The notes: a model not told the origin generated them from the sequence alone. 64,000 bases of DNA from Aquabacterium commune (GCF_004362855.1 NZ_SNXW01000004.1:124001-188000), one strand, 5' to 3'; numbered from the stretch's first letter, positions 40,778 to 50,594 are shown. Numbers and translations are program-made.

Positions 40778-41419
40778 ATGATCGACACGCCCTCCCAGCC
40801 AGGCCCAAGTGCCGCCCCGGGTCAGCCGCTCGCCGAGCTGAACGATGGCACCGGTGACGGCCTGAGCGAAACCCTGATCTCGTCCGAGACGGTGTACCGG
40901 GGCCACTTCCTCCACGCCAGGCACGACCGTGTGCGCCTGCCCGATGGCCGCGAGGCCTCGCGCGAGTACGTGGTGCACCCTGGCGCCGTGATGGTGGTGC
41001 CGCTGTTGCCCGATGGCCGCCTGGTGATGGAGCGCCAGTTCCGCTACCCGGTGGGCATGACCATGATCGAGTTCCCCGCTGGGAAGTTCGACCCGGGCGA
41101 GGGTGCTCTGGCCTGCGCGCAGCGCGAATTGCGCGAGGAAACGGGCTACGTGGCCCGGCGCTGGGCGCGTGCGGGCTTGATGCACCCTGTGATCGGCTAC
41201 GCCACCGAGCGCATCGAAGTCTGGTTCGCTGACGAGCTCACCTTGGGCGAGCGCCACCTGGACGATGGCGAGTTCCTCGACGTGTTCACCGCGACCCAGC
41301 AGGAACTGGAAGGCTGGATGCGCGACGGGCTGCTGACCGACGCCAAGACCATCGTCGGCATGATGTGGTTGCGCCAATGGCGCGCGGGCGTCTGGCCACT
41401 TGACTGGCAGGCGGTTTGA
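40778..41419 (+). CDS. Nudix hydrolase, ADP-ribose pyrophosphatase-like
   Basis: The 213-residue protein has a full Nudix box of form GX5EX7REUXEEXGU, starting GKFDPGE and ending RELREETGYV. The preceding REYVVHPGAVMVVPLL and the following MHPVIGYATERIEVWFA resemble ADP-ribose pyrophosphatases (NudF-like). Such enzymes cut nucleoside diphosphates linked to another moiety. The first about 30 residues are Pro/Ala-rich and poorly conserved, so the true start could be further in. It lies 20 nt before DUF1178. Confidence 0.88.
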   Translation: MIDTPSQPGPSAAPGQPLAELNDGTGDGLSETLISSETVYRGHFLHARHDRVRLPDGREASREYVVHPGAVMVVPLLPDGRLVMERQFRYPVGMTMIEFPAGKFDPGEGALACAQRELREETGYVARRWARAGLMHPVIGYATERIEVWFADELTLGERHLDDGEFLDVFTATQQELEGWMRDGLLTDAKTIVGMMWLRQWRAGVWPLDWQAV

Positions 41420-41439
41420 CCGCTTCAGGCTGAGCGCCG

Positions 41440-41892
41440 ATGCTGGTGGTGGACCTCCATTGCGACCAGGGCCATGCCTTCGAAGGCTGGTTCGCGTCTG
41501 GCGATGAACTGTTGCGCCAGCAGCAGGCCGGTTTGCTGGGCTGCCCGGTGTGTGGCAGTCACGCGGTGCAGCGCCGTCCCTCGGCGACGCGGATCAACGT
41601 GTCAGGCGCCAAGGGCGCTGGCGAGCCGGTCATGGAGCCCCCGACGCAGCAGGCCGTCGATGGTCAGGCGCTGCAAGCCGCCTACCTGCAGGTGGTGCGG
41701 CAGGTCCTCAGCCAGACCGAGAACGTGGGCGAGCGTTTCGCCGATGAGGCCCGGCGCATCCACCATGGCGATGCGCCCGAACGGGCGATCCGTGGCCAGG
41801 CGACGGCCGAGGAGCGCGCCGAGTTGCGCGAAGAAGGCATCGACACGCTGGCCTTGCCGGTGCCCAAAGGGCTGGACGGCCCCTTGCAATGA
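41440..41892 (+). CDS. DUF1178 family protein
   Basis: The 150-residue protein opens with MLVVDLHCDQGHAFEGWF and has a CPVCGS knuckle, so the cysteines C8, C35 and C38 may bind zinc. The end has the family block ATAEERAELREEGIDTLALP. The function is unknown. It probably shares a transcript with the Nudix gene and faces the FAD oxidase convergently with only 9 nt between stops. Confidence 0.88.
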   Translation: MLVVDLHCDQGHAFEGWFASGDELLRQQQAGLLGCPVCGSHAVQRRPSATRINVSGAKGAGEPVMEPPTQQAVDGQALQAAYLQVVRQVLSQTENVGERFADEARRIHHGDAPERAIRGQATAEERAELREEGIDTLALPVPKGLDGPLQ

Positions 41893-41901
41893 AATCCTGG
41901 T

Positions 41902-43410
41902 TCAGGGCACCAGCCGCCGCGGGTTCAGCGTGCCGGCCGGGTCCAGCGCCGCCTTGATGGCGCGCATCCACTGGGTGGCCACCGGTTCCTGGTGATCGGC
42001 CAGCGCCTCGCGCTTGAGACGCCCGATGCCATGCTCGGCCGAAATCGTGCCGCCCAAGGCCTGCACCTGCGCATAGACGATGCCGTTCACCGCCTGCTCA
42101 TGCGTTGCCAGGAAGGCTGGCGCAGGCATGTCCGGCGGGCCTTGGACGTTGAAGTGCAGGTTGCCATCGCCCAGGTGCCCGAAACACACGACCTGGCAGC
42201 CCGGGAAGGCCTGCTGCAGCGCTGGCACGGTGGCACGCAAGAAGGCCGGGATGCGGGAGGAAGGCACGCCGATGTCGTGCTTGACCATCTGCCCCGCGAG
42301 CTTTTCGGCCATGGGGATGGCTTCGCGCAATGCCCACATGGCGCGGTACTGTGCCTCGTTGTGCGAGACCAGGGCTTCGTCGATCAGGCCTTGGCTCAGC
42401 GCCTCGGCCAGCAGCGCTTCGAGTGAGGCGCGCAGCGCCGCTTCGGGGCGCGGGCTGGCGGTGTCCAGCAGCACCAGCCAGGGGGCATCGGCCAGCATGG
42501 CTGGCGGGGCGGTGGTGGCCGCAGTGCCATCCAGCGCTGCGGGCATCAGCGCTTGAGCCACCGCGGCCAACTGGGGCAGATGCCGATGGGTCAAGGCGAC
42601 GGGGTGAGCCGCCATGGCCTCCAGGCCGGTGAGTTCGGCGTCCAGTTGCTGGCGGGCCAACTGCAACAAGGCGGTGGCCGCATCGATGTGGGGGCAGCGC
42701 AGCAAGCCTGCCAGGCGGCTGGCAGGCTGGGGGTAGAGCTTGAGGCAGGCCGCTGTCACGATGCCCAGCGTGCCTTCGCTGCCGATGACGAGGTCGCGCA
42801 GGTCGTAGCCGCTGTTGTCTTTGCGCAGGCCTTTGAGCTTGCGCCAGATGTCGCCCTGGGCCGTCACCACCTCCAGGCCCAGGCACAGCTCGCGCGCCAT
42901 GCCGTAGCGCAGCACCTGGGTGCCACCGGCGTTGGTGGCCAGCACGCCGCCGATGGTGCAGCTGCCTTCCGATGCCAGGCTGAGTGGGAAGAGCAGGCCT
43001 TCGGCGCGGGCCGCATCCTGGACCTGCGCCAGCACGCAGCCGGCCTGCACCGTCATCGACAGGTTGAGCGGGTCGATGTCCAGCACGCGGTTCAGGCGCT
43101 GCAGGCTCAGCACGATTTGCTGTCCGCTTTCGTCGGGCACGGCGCCCCCCACCAGGCTGGTGTTGCCGCCTTGCGGGACGATGCCCGTGCCATGTGCTGC
43201 GCACAGACGCACCACCGCAGCGACCTCCTCGGTGCTGGCGGGCGACACCACGGCCAGCGCCAGGCCACGGTAGCGCTGGCGCCAGTCCTGGAGGTGGGCG
43301 AGCAGTGGTTCGTCGGCGGAGGGGCAGCGCACGGCGGCATCGCCCAGGGCCTCCCTCAGTGCGCTCAGCAGAGGAGCGGGGTCAGGCATGGACGCGCTCA
43401 TCGGGCTCAT
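41902..43410 (-). CDS. FAD-binding oxidoreductase (GlcD/D-2-hydroxyacid dehydrogenase type)
   Basis: The 502-residue flavoprotein has a PCMH-type FAD domain (GTGIVPQGGNTSLVGGAVPD, SEGSCTIGGVLATNAGGT, DLVIGSEGTLGIVT) and a C-terminal FAD-oxidase domain (KHDIGVPSSRIPAFL, CFGHLGDGNLHFNVQ, SAEHGIGRLKREAL). The HLGDGNLH histidines are the metal/substrate ligands known from D-lactate and D-2-hydroxyglutarate dehydrogenases. The exact D-2-hydroxyacid cannot be told. The ATG at 43410 may be one or two methionines too far upstream (MSPMSASMPDP). Confidence 0.88.
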   Translation of the reverse strand: MSPMSASMPDPAPLLSALREALGDAAVRCPSADEPLLAHLQDWRQRYRGLALAVVSPASTEEVAAVVRLCAAHGTGIVPQGGNTSLVGGAVPDESGQQIVLSLQRLNRVLDIDPLNLSMTVQAGCVLAQVQDAARAEGLLFPLSLASEGSCTIGGVLATNAGGTQVLRYGMARELCLGLEVVTAQGDIWRKLKGLRKDNSGYDLRDLVIGSEGTLGIVTAACLKLYPQPASRLAGLLRCPHIDAATALLQLARQQLDAELTGLEAMAAHPVALTHRHLPQLAAVAQALMPAALDGTAATTAPPAMLADAPWLVLLDTASPRPEAALRASLEALLAEALSQGLIDEALVSHNEAQYRAMWALREAIPMAEKLAGQMVKHDIGVPSSRIPAFLRATVPALQQAFPGCQVVCFGHLGDGNLHFNVQGPPDMPAPAFLATHEQAVNGIVYAQVQALGGTISAEHGIGRLKREALADHQEPVATQWMRAIKAALDPAGTLNPRRLVP

Positions 43411-43438
43411 CGGGGCATGGGCTGCTGTGCCGCGTCGT

Positions 43439-43888
43439 TCACGCCGTCGCCTTGGCCTGGTTTTTGTCCTTGGGCGGCAGCACCTTCAGGCGCAATCGCA
43501 CATAGACCGCACCGGCCACAAACTGCGCCGTGCTCAGGGCCACTTCGATGCCGGCCAGCCACTGAGACATGCCCGCATCGCCACTCACGCGCACGACGCC
43601 TTCGGTGAAGTAAAGCCACACCAGCAGCGACATCCAGCGGTAGGTGTAGAGGCGGTGCTTGAGCATGCCCGTCACGGCGAATGCCAGCGGCAGGACCTTG
43701 ATGGCCAGGGTGCCGCGTCCACCGGGCAGCGGCGCCAGCCACAGCTCCCAGAGCACACCCAGGACGATGAGGCCGACCACCAGGGCCACGTTGAGCGCGC
43801 GCAGCCGGCCGATGAGCGCCAGGCGGGCCGGCGGGTGTGCGCCCAGGATGGGGTCGTGGACGGGGGCGTCGAGGGGAACCAGGGGCAT
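43439..43888 (-). CDS. DUF2069 membrane protein
   Basis: The 149-residue protein has four hydrophobic segments, beginning with LNVALVVGLIVLGVLWELWL. KVLPLAFAVTGMLKHRLYTY and RWMSLLVWLYFTEGVVR are the DUF2069 signature. No function is known. It sits 28 nt upstream of the FAD oxidase in the same direction and diverges from the YihY gene. Confidence 0.85.
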   Translation of the reverse strand: MPLVPLDAPVHDPILGAHPPARLALIGRLRALNVALVVGLIVLGVLWELWLAPLPGGRGTLAIKVLPLAFAVTGMLKHRLYTYRWMSLLVWLYFTEGVVRVSGDAGMSQWLAGIEVALSTAQFVAGAVYVRLRLKVLPPKDKNQAKATA

Positions 43889-43954
43889 GGTGGGAGCGGC
43901 AAGAGGGAGGAACTGCAGCGCGTGGGCACACGCACCGCTGGCATCATAGCCAGC

Positions 43955-45196
43955 ATGACGCCTCCCCGGACACTTTGGGCCCAGACCCGACAACGCGCCC
44001 AGCGGCTCGCCGACACCCTGCGCGCCTGGCCCTGGCGCCAGACCTACGACACCCTGCGCCAGCGTTTTCGCGAAGACCGCCTCGGCCTGACGGCGGGCAG
44101 CCTGACCTTCACCACCACCATCGCCGTGGTGCCGCTGTTCACCGTGATGCTGGCCCTGTTCAGCGCCTTCCCCGTTTTCGGGCGTTTTCGCAAGGTGCTG
44201 GAGCAGCAGGTGCTGCAGGGCATGGTGCCCGAGATGATCGCCAAGCCGGTGCTGCTGTCGCTGACCAAGTTCGCAGCCAAGGCCAGCCAGCTGGGTGCGC
44301 TGGGCCTGGTGGGCTTGGGCGTGTCGGCCATGGCCTTGATGCTGACCATCGATCACACGCTCAATGGCATCTGGCGGGTGCGCTCTGTGCGGCCCATCGC
44401 CCACCGTGTGCTGGTCTATTGGGCTGCGCTCACCTTGGGCCCGTTGCTGCTGGGCGTCAGCCTGTCGGTCACTTCGTACGTGTTGTCGGCCTCGCGCGGG
44501 CTGGTGGACGAACTGCCTGGTGGCGTGAGCTTCTTGCTGGGCCTGTTGACCTTCGGCCTGCAGACGGCCGGTTTCATGGCCCTGTACCGCTATGTACCCA
44601 ACACCTTCGTGCGCCGAGAGCACGCCTGGGGCGGGGCGCTGTTCGCGTCCCTGGGGCTGGAGATCGCCCAGAAAGGCCTGGCGTTCTACCTCGGGCAGGT
44701 GCCGGCTTACGCCACCATCTTCGGCGCTTTCGCGGCCGTGCCCATCCTGCTGATCTGGATCTACCTGAGCTGGCTGATCGTGCTGATGGGCGCGGTGGTG
44801 GCGGCTTACACGCCCAGCCTGCTGTCGCAGGTCAAGCGTTGGCCGGACACGCCGGGGCTGCGGTTTTCGCTCGCGCTGGCGGTGCTGAAGGCCCTTGCCG
44901 GGGTGCAGCATGGCGATCGCAAGGGCCTGTCGGCGGTGGGCCTGGCGCGCTGGCTGCGCACCGACCCGCTGCAGATCGAGCCTTTGCTGGAGACCCTCCA
45001 GGCGCTCGATTGGGTGGCGCAGCTGCAGGAAGACGAAGGCGAGCAGGGTGCGCGCTTCGTGCTGCTCGTCGATCCCGACCGCGCCCTGGTGGCGCCTCTG
45101 GCAGACGCCCTGTTGCTGCGCCAGGACACCCTCACGCAGGGCTTCTGGCGCGAGGCGGGCTTTGACCGCCTGACGTTGCGGCAGGTGATGTCCTGA
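43955..45196 (+). CDS. YihY/BrkB family inner-membrane protein
   Basis: The 413-residue protein has about six membrane segments, with GLTAGSLTFTTTIAVVPLFT, ALMLTIDHTLNGIWRVR and FAAVPILLIWIYLSWLIVLM being family landmarks. The C-terminal 130 residues are soluble and winged-helix-like (GLSAVGLARWLRTDPLQIEP). The old name RNase BN is wrong for this family; the true function is not settled. I chose the ATG at 43955, since upstream sequence overlaps the divergent DUF2069 gene. Confidence 0.88.
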   Translation: MTPPRTLWAQTRQRAQRLADTLRAWPWRQTYDTLRQRFREDRLGLTAGSLTFTTTIAVVPLFTVMLALFSAFPVFGRFRKVLEQQVLQGMVPEMIAKPVLLSLTKFAAKASQLGALGLVGLGVSAMALMLTIDHTLNGIWRVRSVRPIAHRVLVYWAALTLGPLLLGVSLSVTSYVLSASRGLVDELPGGVSFLLGLLTFGLQTAGFMALYRYVPNTFVRREHAWGGALFASLGLEIAQKGLAFYLGQVPAYATIFGAFAAVPILLIWIYLSWLIVLMGAVVAAYTPSLLSQVKRWPDTPGLRFSLALAVLKALAGVQHGDRKGLSAVGLARWLRTDPLQIEPLLETLQALDWVAQLQEDEGEQGARFVLLVDPDRALVAPLADALLLRQDTLTQGFWREAGFDRLTLRQVMS

Positions 45197-45447
45197 GGCC
45201 CGATGGGCAGGGTGACGCTGTCGTAAAAAATGCGTCGAATCAGGGACAACCCCCTGTTCAGGTGGGCGCATGTCTGTCGCAATGAAGACCGCGTGCCGCT
45301 GCCTGTCCAGGGCCCTTGTTGAGCTGGGACAGAGATGCCCGCCGTGTTGTTGTGCAAGTCGCGCCACAAGCCGTTAAAGTGCGCAGGCTTGAAGTGCACA
45401 GCGTTCATGCAAGTAGTTCTTGCACCCAGATCGAGGAGACCGTTCCC

Positions 45448-45921
45448 ATGAAAGTCAGCGACATCCTGCGTGTCAAGGGCAGCACCCTGTACACCATCCA
45501 TCCCGAGCAGGCGCTGGCCGAAGCTGCCAAGACGATGGCCGACCACGACATCGGCTCGCTGGTGGTGATGGACCACGGCGACCTGGCCGGCATGCTCACC
45601 TTCCGCGAAGTCATCCAGGCGACCGTGCGCAACAGCGGCGTGTTCGGCAGCCTGACTGTGCGCACCGTCATGGACGACCACCCCCTGACCTGCACGCCCG
45701 AAACCGACATCGACGAAGTCCGCCGGATGATGCTCAGCCGCCACGCGCGCTACATGCCCGTGATGACGCAGCGCACGCTGATGGGCGTGATCTCCTTCTA
45801 CGACGTGGCCAAGGCCGTGGTGGACGGACAGGACTTCGAAAACCGCATGCTCAAGGCATACATCCGTGATTGGCCGGTGGAAGAGGGTGCCACGGCCGGT
45901 GAACGCCAGGCGCTGCTCTGA
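45448..45921 (+). CDS. CBS-domain protein
   Basis: The 157-residue protein consists of two CBS motifs (TIHPEQALAEAAKTMADHDI and TCTPETDIDEVRRMMLSRHA) forming one Bateman module, which usually binds adenosyl ligands. No other domain is present. GAGGAGA precedes the ATG. The partner or ligand is not known. The 251-nt gap upstream holds no gene I can support, and a terminator lies downstream. Confidence 0.88.
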   Translation: MKVSDILRVKGSTLYTIHPEQALAEAAKTMADHDIGSLVVMDHGDLAGMLTFREVIQATVRNSGVFGSLTVRTVMDDHPLTCTPETDIDEVRRMMLSRHARYMPVMTQRTLMGVISFYDVAKAVVDGQDFENRMLKAYIRDWPVEEGATAGERQALL

Positions 45922-46006
45922 GCGCCTGGCCCAGGCGGGCCTGATCGGGCGCCGACCTGCCCGCCGCCCCTGATCCCTGATCCTCGCGGCTCTTCCCGCA
46001 CCCTCT

Positions 46007-46029
46007 CGCCCGGCTCGTCCGGGCGTTTT
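46007..46029 (+). terminator. Terminator between the CBS gene and aroC
   Basis: CGCCCGG (46007-46013) pairs with CCGGGCG (46019-46025) around CTCGT, and TTTT follows. Confidence 0.78.
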
Positions 46030-46137
46030 CGCATCCGGGCTGCACCGGGGCAGCATCCGGGGCGCATCCCCGCCACGCGCACAGCGCGATGGGGGACAAT
46101 AGCGGCTGCAACCTTGTAGCGATTTCTGGACGCCCCC

Positions 46138-47238
46138 ATGCCCGGCAGCACCTTCGGTCTTTTGTTCACGGTCACCAATTTCGGCGAGTCGCACGGCCCG
46201 GCCATCGGCTGCGTCATCGACGGCTGCCCTCCGGGCATGGCCCTGTCCGAGGCCGACATCCAGGGCGACCTGGACCGCCGTCGCCCCGGCACCTCGCGCC
46301 ACGTCACGCAGCGCAACGAGCCCGATGCCGTCGAGATCCTGTCAGGCGTCTACGAAGGCAAGACCACGGGTGCGCCCATCGCCCTGCTGATCCGCAACAC
46401 CGACCAGCGCAGCAAGGACTACGGCAACATCCTGCAGACCTTCCGCCCGGGCCACGCCGACTACACCTACTGGCACAAGTACGGCATCCGCGACCCGCGC
46501 GGTGGTGGCCGCTCCTCGGCCCGCCTGACCGCGCCCATGGTGGCCGCCGGTGCCGTGGCCAAGAAGTGGCTGCGTGAGCAGTTCGGCACCGAAGTGCGCG
46601 CCTGCATGACCCAGCTTGGCGAGCAGCCCATCGCCTTCGAGGGCTGGGAGCACGTGCCGAACAACCCGTTTTTTGCGCCCAATGTCAGCCAGATCGACGC
46701 GCTCGAAGCCTACATGGACGAGCTGCGCAAGGCCGGTGACTCTTGCGGCGCCAAGCTCATCGTCGAAGCCACAGGCATGCCCGTGGGTCTGGGCGAGCCC
46801 CTGTTCGACAAACTCGATGCCGACATCGCCTACGCCATGATGGGCATCAACGCCGTCAAGGGCGTCGAGATCGGCGCGGGCTTCGAGAGCGTCACGCAGC
46901 GCGGCACCGTGCACGGCGACGAGCTCTTCCCGGACGGTTTCGGCAGCAACCACTCGGGCGGTGTGCTGGGGGGCATCTCCACGGGGCAGGACCTGCGCGT
47001 GGCCATCGCCATCAAGCCGACCAGTTCGATCCGCACGCCGCGCCAGTCCATCGACCTGAATGGCCAGCCGGCCACGGTCGAGACCTTCGGCCGCCACGAC
47101 CCCTGCGTGGGCATCCGCGCCACGCCGATCGCCGAGGCCATGCTGGCGCTGGTGCTGATCGACCATGCGCTGCGCCACCGCGCCCAGTGCGGCGATGTGC
47201 AGGTGGACACGCCGAAGATCGCGGCCCACCGGCCCTGA
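46138..47238 (+). CDS. aroC: Chorismate synthase
   Basis: AroC makes chorismate from 5-enolpyruvylshikimate 3-phosphate, using reduced FMN. The 366-residue length is normal. Signatures seen are [38 protein letters not shown] and [19 protein letters not shown]. Its product is the substrate of the pabB-pabC fusion encoded just downstream on the other strand. Its stop is 11 nt from the convergent gloA stop. Confidence 0.97.
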   Translation: MPGSTFGLLFTVTNFGESHGPAIGCVIDGCPPGMALSEADIQGDLDRRRPGTSRHVTQRNEPDAVEILSGVYEGKTTGAPIALLIRNTDQRSKDYGNILQTFRPGHADYTYWHKYGIRDPRGGGRSSARLTAPMVAAGAVAKKWLREQFGTEVRACMTQLGEQPIAFEGWEHVPNNPFFAPNVSQIDALEAYMDELRKAGDSCGAKLIVEATGMPVGLGEPLFDKLDADIAYAMMGINAVKGVEIGAGFESVTQRGTVHGDELFPDGFGSNHSGGVLGGISTGQDLRVAIAIKPTSSIRTPRQSIDLNGQPATVETFGRHDPCVGIRATPIAEAMLALVLIDHALRHRAQCGDVQVDTPKIAAHRP

Positions 47239-47249
47239 TCAAGCCCTGA

Positions 47250-47678
47250 TCAGTTCGCGGTTGAGTTGAGTTCGGACGCAGCCTGCGGGCGCTCGATCAG
47301 CTCGATCTTGTAACCGTCCGGGTCCGTGATGAAAGCGATCACGGTGTTGCCGCCCTTGATGGGGCCGGCTTCGCGCGTGACGGCACCGCCCAGGGTGGCA
47401 GTTTTGGCGCGCACGGCGTCGCAGACGGCCGCCGCGTTGTCCACGCCGATGGCGATGTGGCCGTAGGCCGTGCCCAACTCGTAGGCCTCGACGCCGTGGT
47501 TGTAGGTCAGCTCGATTTCGGCGTGCTCGGGGTTGCGGCCGTAGCCCAGGAAGGCCAGCGTGTATTGCTGCTCGGGGCGGTCGATGGTGCGCAGCAGCGT
47601 CATGCCCAGGGCCTGGGTGTAGAAGTCGATGGCGCGCTGCAGGTTGCCGACGCGCAGCATGGTGTGGAGGAGTCGCAT
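47250..47678 (-). CDS. gloA: Lactoylglutathione lyase (glyoxalase I)
   Basis: The enzyme isomerises the methylglyoxal-glutathione hemithioacetal. The 142-residue protein has the metal ligands in RLLHTMLRV (His5), AEIELTYN (Glu), YGHIAIGV (His) and KIELIER (Glu), the pattern of the Ni-dependent short bacterial class. I chose the ATG at 47678, preceded by a GAGAC stretch, since the longer frame to 47708 adds only a non-conserved [10 protein letters not shown]. Confidence 0.95.
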   Translation of the reverse strand: MRLLHTMLRVGNLQRAIDFYTQALGMTLLRTIDRPEQQYTLAFLGYGRNPEHAEIELTYNHGVEAYELGTAYGHIAIGVDNAAAVCDAVRAKTATLGGAVTREAGPIKGGNTVIAFITDPDGYKIELIERPQAASELNSTAN

Positions 47679-47738
47679 GGTGTCTCGCGTGTGGGGCCGT
47701 GCGGGCACGGTCCGGGGTTGACGTGTGCCGAGATTGTG

Positions 47739-49679
47739 TCAGCCTGCGCGGCTGCCGTGGCTGTGTGGGGGCAAGGCCGGCGTGGCCAGACACACGTCCA
47801 CCCAGCCGCGCACGCTGTTGAGCAGGGCCAGTCCTTGGGCGTGGGACAGGTCGTCCAGCGTCAGGCGGCGCTCTGCCAGGCGACCCTCTGCGAGCAGGCT
47901 GGCGCGCATCACCCCGGGCAGCAGGCCGGCCGACAGCGGCGGCGTGAACCAGTGCCCATCGAGCTTCACGGCCACATTGCCGATGGTGAACTCGGTGAGT
48001 TCGCCCTGGGCGTTGTGCAGCAGGGTGTCGAAACAGCCGGGCGGTGCGGGGAAGGCAGCGTAGGCCGCGCGTTGGGTGGTTTTGTGGCGGATGAAGTCGT
48101 CGGCCTCGGGCATGGGGCGGTCGGCCAGGGCCACCTGCAGTGGCGCTTCGGACGCGGCGGGCAGCGGTGCGGCCTGCACCTCGGTGGCACCGTTCACGTC
48201 CAGCAGCAGGCGCAGTTTGAACAGGCCGTGCGGGTGCGCTTGGGCGGTGTCGGCCAGACGCTGGCGCGCGTGCTCGGCCCAGCCGGCATCCCAAGGCCAG
48301 TTGAAGTGCGCGGCCGATGCGGCCAGGCGCTGCAGGTGGGCGTCCAGGCGGGGGATGTGGCCGTCCGCCAGGCGCAGGGATTCGAGCAGCTGGAAGGGTT
48401 GCGCGGCGCGGCGCAGGAAGGCCTGCTTGGCGCGCCACTCGCGCAGTTCGCTGTCGGCGCGGGCGTCCAGGGTGATGCCGCTGCCGATGCCGCAGCGCAG
48501 CGTCCAGGGCGCGGGCGGCGGCGGCGTGTGCAGCGCCACGGTGCGGATGGGCACGTTGAAGGTGACGCGGCCACCCGGTGCCATCAGGCCCACGGCGCCG
48601 CAATAGACGCCACGCGGGCCGTGTTCCAGCCGGGCGATGTGGTGCATGGCCTGGCGCTTGGGCGCACCCGTGACGGAGCCGCAGGGGAAGAGCGCGGCGA
48701 AGGCCTCGCTCAGGCGCAGGCCACGTCGGGCTTGCGCGGTGATGGTGGACGTCATTTGCCAGACGGTGGGCAGGGCCTGCACGTCGAACAGCGAGGGCAC
48801 CTTGACGCTGCCCACTTCGGCGATGCGCGAGAGGTCGTTGCGCAGCAGGTCCACGATCATCAGGTTCTCGGCGCGCTCCTTGGGGCTGTCGAGCAGGTGG
48901 GCGGCGGAGGCCGCGTCGCTGCTGGCATCGTGGCCGCGGGCGGCCGTGCCTTTCATCGGGCGGGTGGTGATGCGACCGCCATCGGGTGACTGGCCCGTGC
49001 CGGCGTCCCAGTCGAAGAACAGCTCGGGCGACACGCTCAGCACGACGCCCGGTGCGCGGCAGGCGGCACGCGCGTCCAGCATCAGGCTGTAGCCCTCAGG
49101 CTGGCTGCGGCGCAGGGCGGCGAAACAGGGCTCGATGGCCGCCGTGCCGCCTTCGAAGGGGCCGCTCAGGGTGTCGGTCAGGTTGACCTGATAGACCTCG
49201 CCGGCTTCGATCAAGTGGCGCACTTGCCCGATGCGCTGCGTGATGGCGTCGTCGTTCAGCGCGGCCTGCCAGGGGCCGGCGTGCCAGGCGTGGTCGGCGG
49301 CATGGCCATCCCAGGGCTCGGCGGCATCGAAGATGGCAAACACCGCGTAGGGCTGGCCTGGTGGCAGGGCCTTGACCGGCAGGCAGGCGTCCAGGCCTGG
49401 AGCGGCTTCATAGGCCACCCAGCCCACGGCCCACTGGCCCTGGCGGCTGAGGGCGTGGGCGGCGTCCAGCAGGCCGGGCACCTGGCTGGGGTCGTGCGCG
49501 ACCAGCCAGCGCGAGGGCTGGTGCAGGCGCCAGCGCTGGCGTGGGCCACCGGCTTCGGTGGGGGGGAAGTCGATCAGCGCTGTCGGCGCTGAGGGGTCTT
49601 GGTCCAGCACGGTGGGAAGGGGTGTTGGGTGCGTGACCAGGCTCGTGCGCTCAGGCGCGCCGGCCCGAGGCCAGCACAT
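47739..49679 (-). CDS. pabB-pabC: Aminodeoxychorismate synthase component I fused to aminodeoxychorismate lyase
   Basis: The 646-residue fusion covers two steps of p-aminobenzoate synthesis for folate. The N-terminal PabB part (to about residue 375) has EVYQVNLTDTLSG, RPMKGTAARG and the chorismate-binding end PCGSVTGAPKRQAMHHIARL. The C-terminal PabC part has the PLP lysine in FIRHKTTQRAAY and the lyase block GELTEFTIGNVAVKLDG with LLPGVMRASLL. The start is uncertain: the ATG at 49679 overlaps dsbB by 29 nt, and GTG codons lie a little downstream. Confidence 0.9.
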   Translation of the reverse strand: MCWPRAGAPERTSLVTHPTPLPTVLDQDPSAPTALIDFPPTEAGGPRQRWRLHQPSRWLVAHDPSQVPGLLDAAHALSRQGQWAVGWVAYEAAPGLDACLPVKALPPGQPYAVFAIFDAAEPWDGHAADHAWHAGPWQAALNDDAITQRIGQVRHLIEAGEVYQVNLTDTLSGPFEGGTAAIEPCFAALRRSQPEGYSLMLDARAACRAPGVVLSVSPELFFDWDAGTGQSPDGGRITTRPMKGTAARGHDASSDAASAAHLLDSPKERAENLMIVDLLRNDLSRIAEVGSVKVPSLFDVQALPTVWQMTSTITAQARRGLRLSEAFAALFPCGSVTGAPKRQAMHHIARLEHGPRGVYCGAVGLMAPGGRVTFNVPIRTVALHTPPPPAPWTLRCGIGSGITLDARADSELREWRAKQAFLRRAAQPFQLLESLRLADGHIPRLDAHLQRLAASAAHFNWPWDAGWAEHARQRLADTAQAHPHGLFKLRLLLDVNGATEVQAAPLPAASEAPLQVALADRPMPEADDFIRHKTTQRAAYAAFPAPPGCFDTLLHNAQGELTEFTIGNVAVKLDGHWFTPPLSAGLLPGVMRASLLAEGRLAERRLTLDDLSHAQGLALLNSVRGWVDVCLATPALPPHSHGSRAG

Positions 49680-50136
49680 TCGCCAGCAGGATCACGCCGG
49701 TGAGGGCGAACAGCGCCAGGCTCCAGAGCTCAAACGGCACGCCGAGCACGCTCACGGCGGCATCGGCACACGAGGCGCGCACCTCGAAGGCTTCGGGCCA
49801 ACGCACGTCCAGGCCCGTGGCGGTGATGATGCGATCGGCCAGCGTCAGCGCGCAGGAGCTCGACTGCGCCGCCACGAAATGCTGCCACAGGGCCCCCGCC
49901 ATGCCACCCAACGCGCCCAGCAGGGCCACGCCGGCCAGCACGCGGCGCGCCAACCCGGGCAGGGCCGCTGCCAGCAGGCCCAGCACGGCCAGCAGCACGA
50001 AGAGGATGCGCTGCAGGATGCACCAGGGGCAGGGCTCCATGCCGTAGCGGTGCTGCGCCACCAAGGCCAGGCCGACCGAGCCAGCGCACGCCAGGCTGAT
50101 GAGCGTGAGCAGCAGGCGGGGGGTGAGGCGCGGCAT
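49651..50136 (-). CDS. dsbB: Disulfide bond formation protein B
   Basis: DsbB reoxidises DsbA and passes electrons to quinone. The 161-residue protein has four helices. The first periplasmic Cys pair is in MEPCPWCILQR, and the second pair is C104-type in SSSCALTL and C-type in RASCADAAV. The ATG at 50136 (MPRLTPRLLL) lies 2 nt after the ridA-like stop, so the two are co-transcribed. Confidence 0.93.
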   Translation of the reverse strand: MPRLTPRLLLTLISLACAGSVGLALVAQHRYGMEPCPWCILQRILFVLLAVLGLLAAALPGLARRVLAGVALLGALGGMAGALWQHFVAAQSSSCALTLADRIITATGLDVRWPEAFEVRASCADAAVSVLGVPFELWSLALFALTGVILLANVLASGRRA

Positions 50137-50138
50137 GG

Positions 50139-50594
50139 TCAGGCCACTTCGGCGATGAGCTCGATCTCGACACAAGACCCCAGCGGGATCTGCGCGACGC
50201 CAAAGGCGCTGCGGGCGTGGCGGCCGGCGTCACCGAACACCTCGGCCAGCAGTTCGGAGCAGCCGTTGGTGACGAGGTGGTGCTCGGTGAAGTCGGGCGT
50301 GCTGTTGACCAGGCTCATGACCTTGACGATGCGCTGGACCTTGTCCAGGCCGCCGGCTGCCACGGCCAGGGTGCCCATGAGGTCGATGGCGATGGCGCGT
50401 GCGGCTTGCTGGCCTTCGGCGGTGGTCATGGTTTTGCCGAGCTGGCCCACCCAGACCTGGCCGTCTTTCTTGGCGATGTGGCCCGACAGGAAGATCAGCT
50501 TGCCGGTGCGGACAAAAGGCAGGTAAGAGGCGGCGGGCACGGCCACGGGGGGCAGGGTGATGCCCAGGGCTTGCAGGCGTTGTTCGATGGACAT
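50139..50594 (-). CDS. RidA family protein
   Basis: This 151-residue member of the RidA/YjgF family is of the longer (about 150-residue) subgroup, with KLIFLSGHIAKKDGQVWVGQ and the final RSAFGVAQIPLGSCVEIELI. The conserved arginine near the end (HARSAFG) binds imine substrates in true RidA, which removes 2-aminoacrylate; the activity of this subgroup is less sure. It opens a probable ridA-dsbB-pabBC unit and diverges from comEC. Confidence 0.88.
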   Translation of the reverse strand: MSIEQRLQALGITLPPVAVPAASYLPFVRTGKLIFLSGHIAKKDGQVWVGQLGKTMTTAEGQQAARAIAIDLMGTLAVAAGGLDKVQRIVKVMSLVNSTPDFTEHHLVTNGCSELLAEVFGDAGRHARSAFGVAQIPLGSCVEIELIAEVA

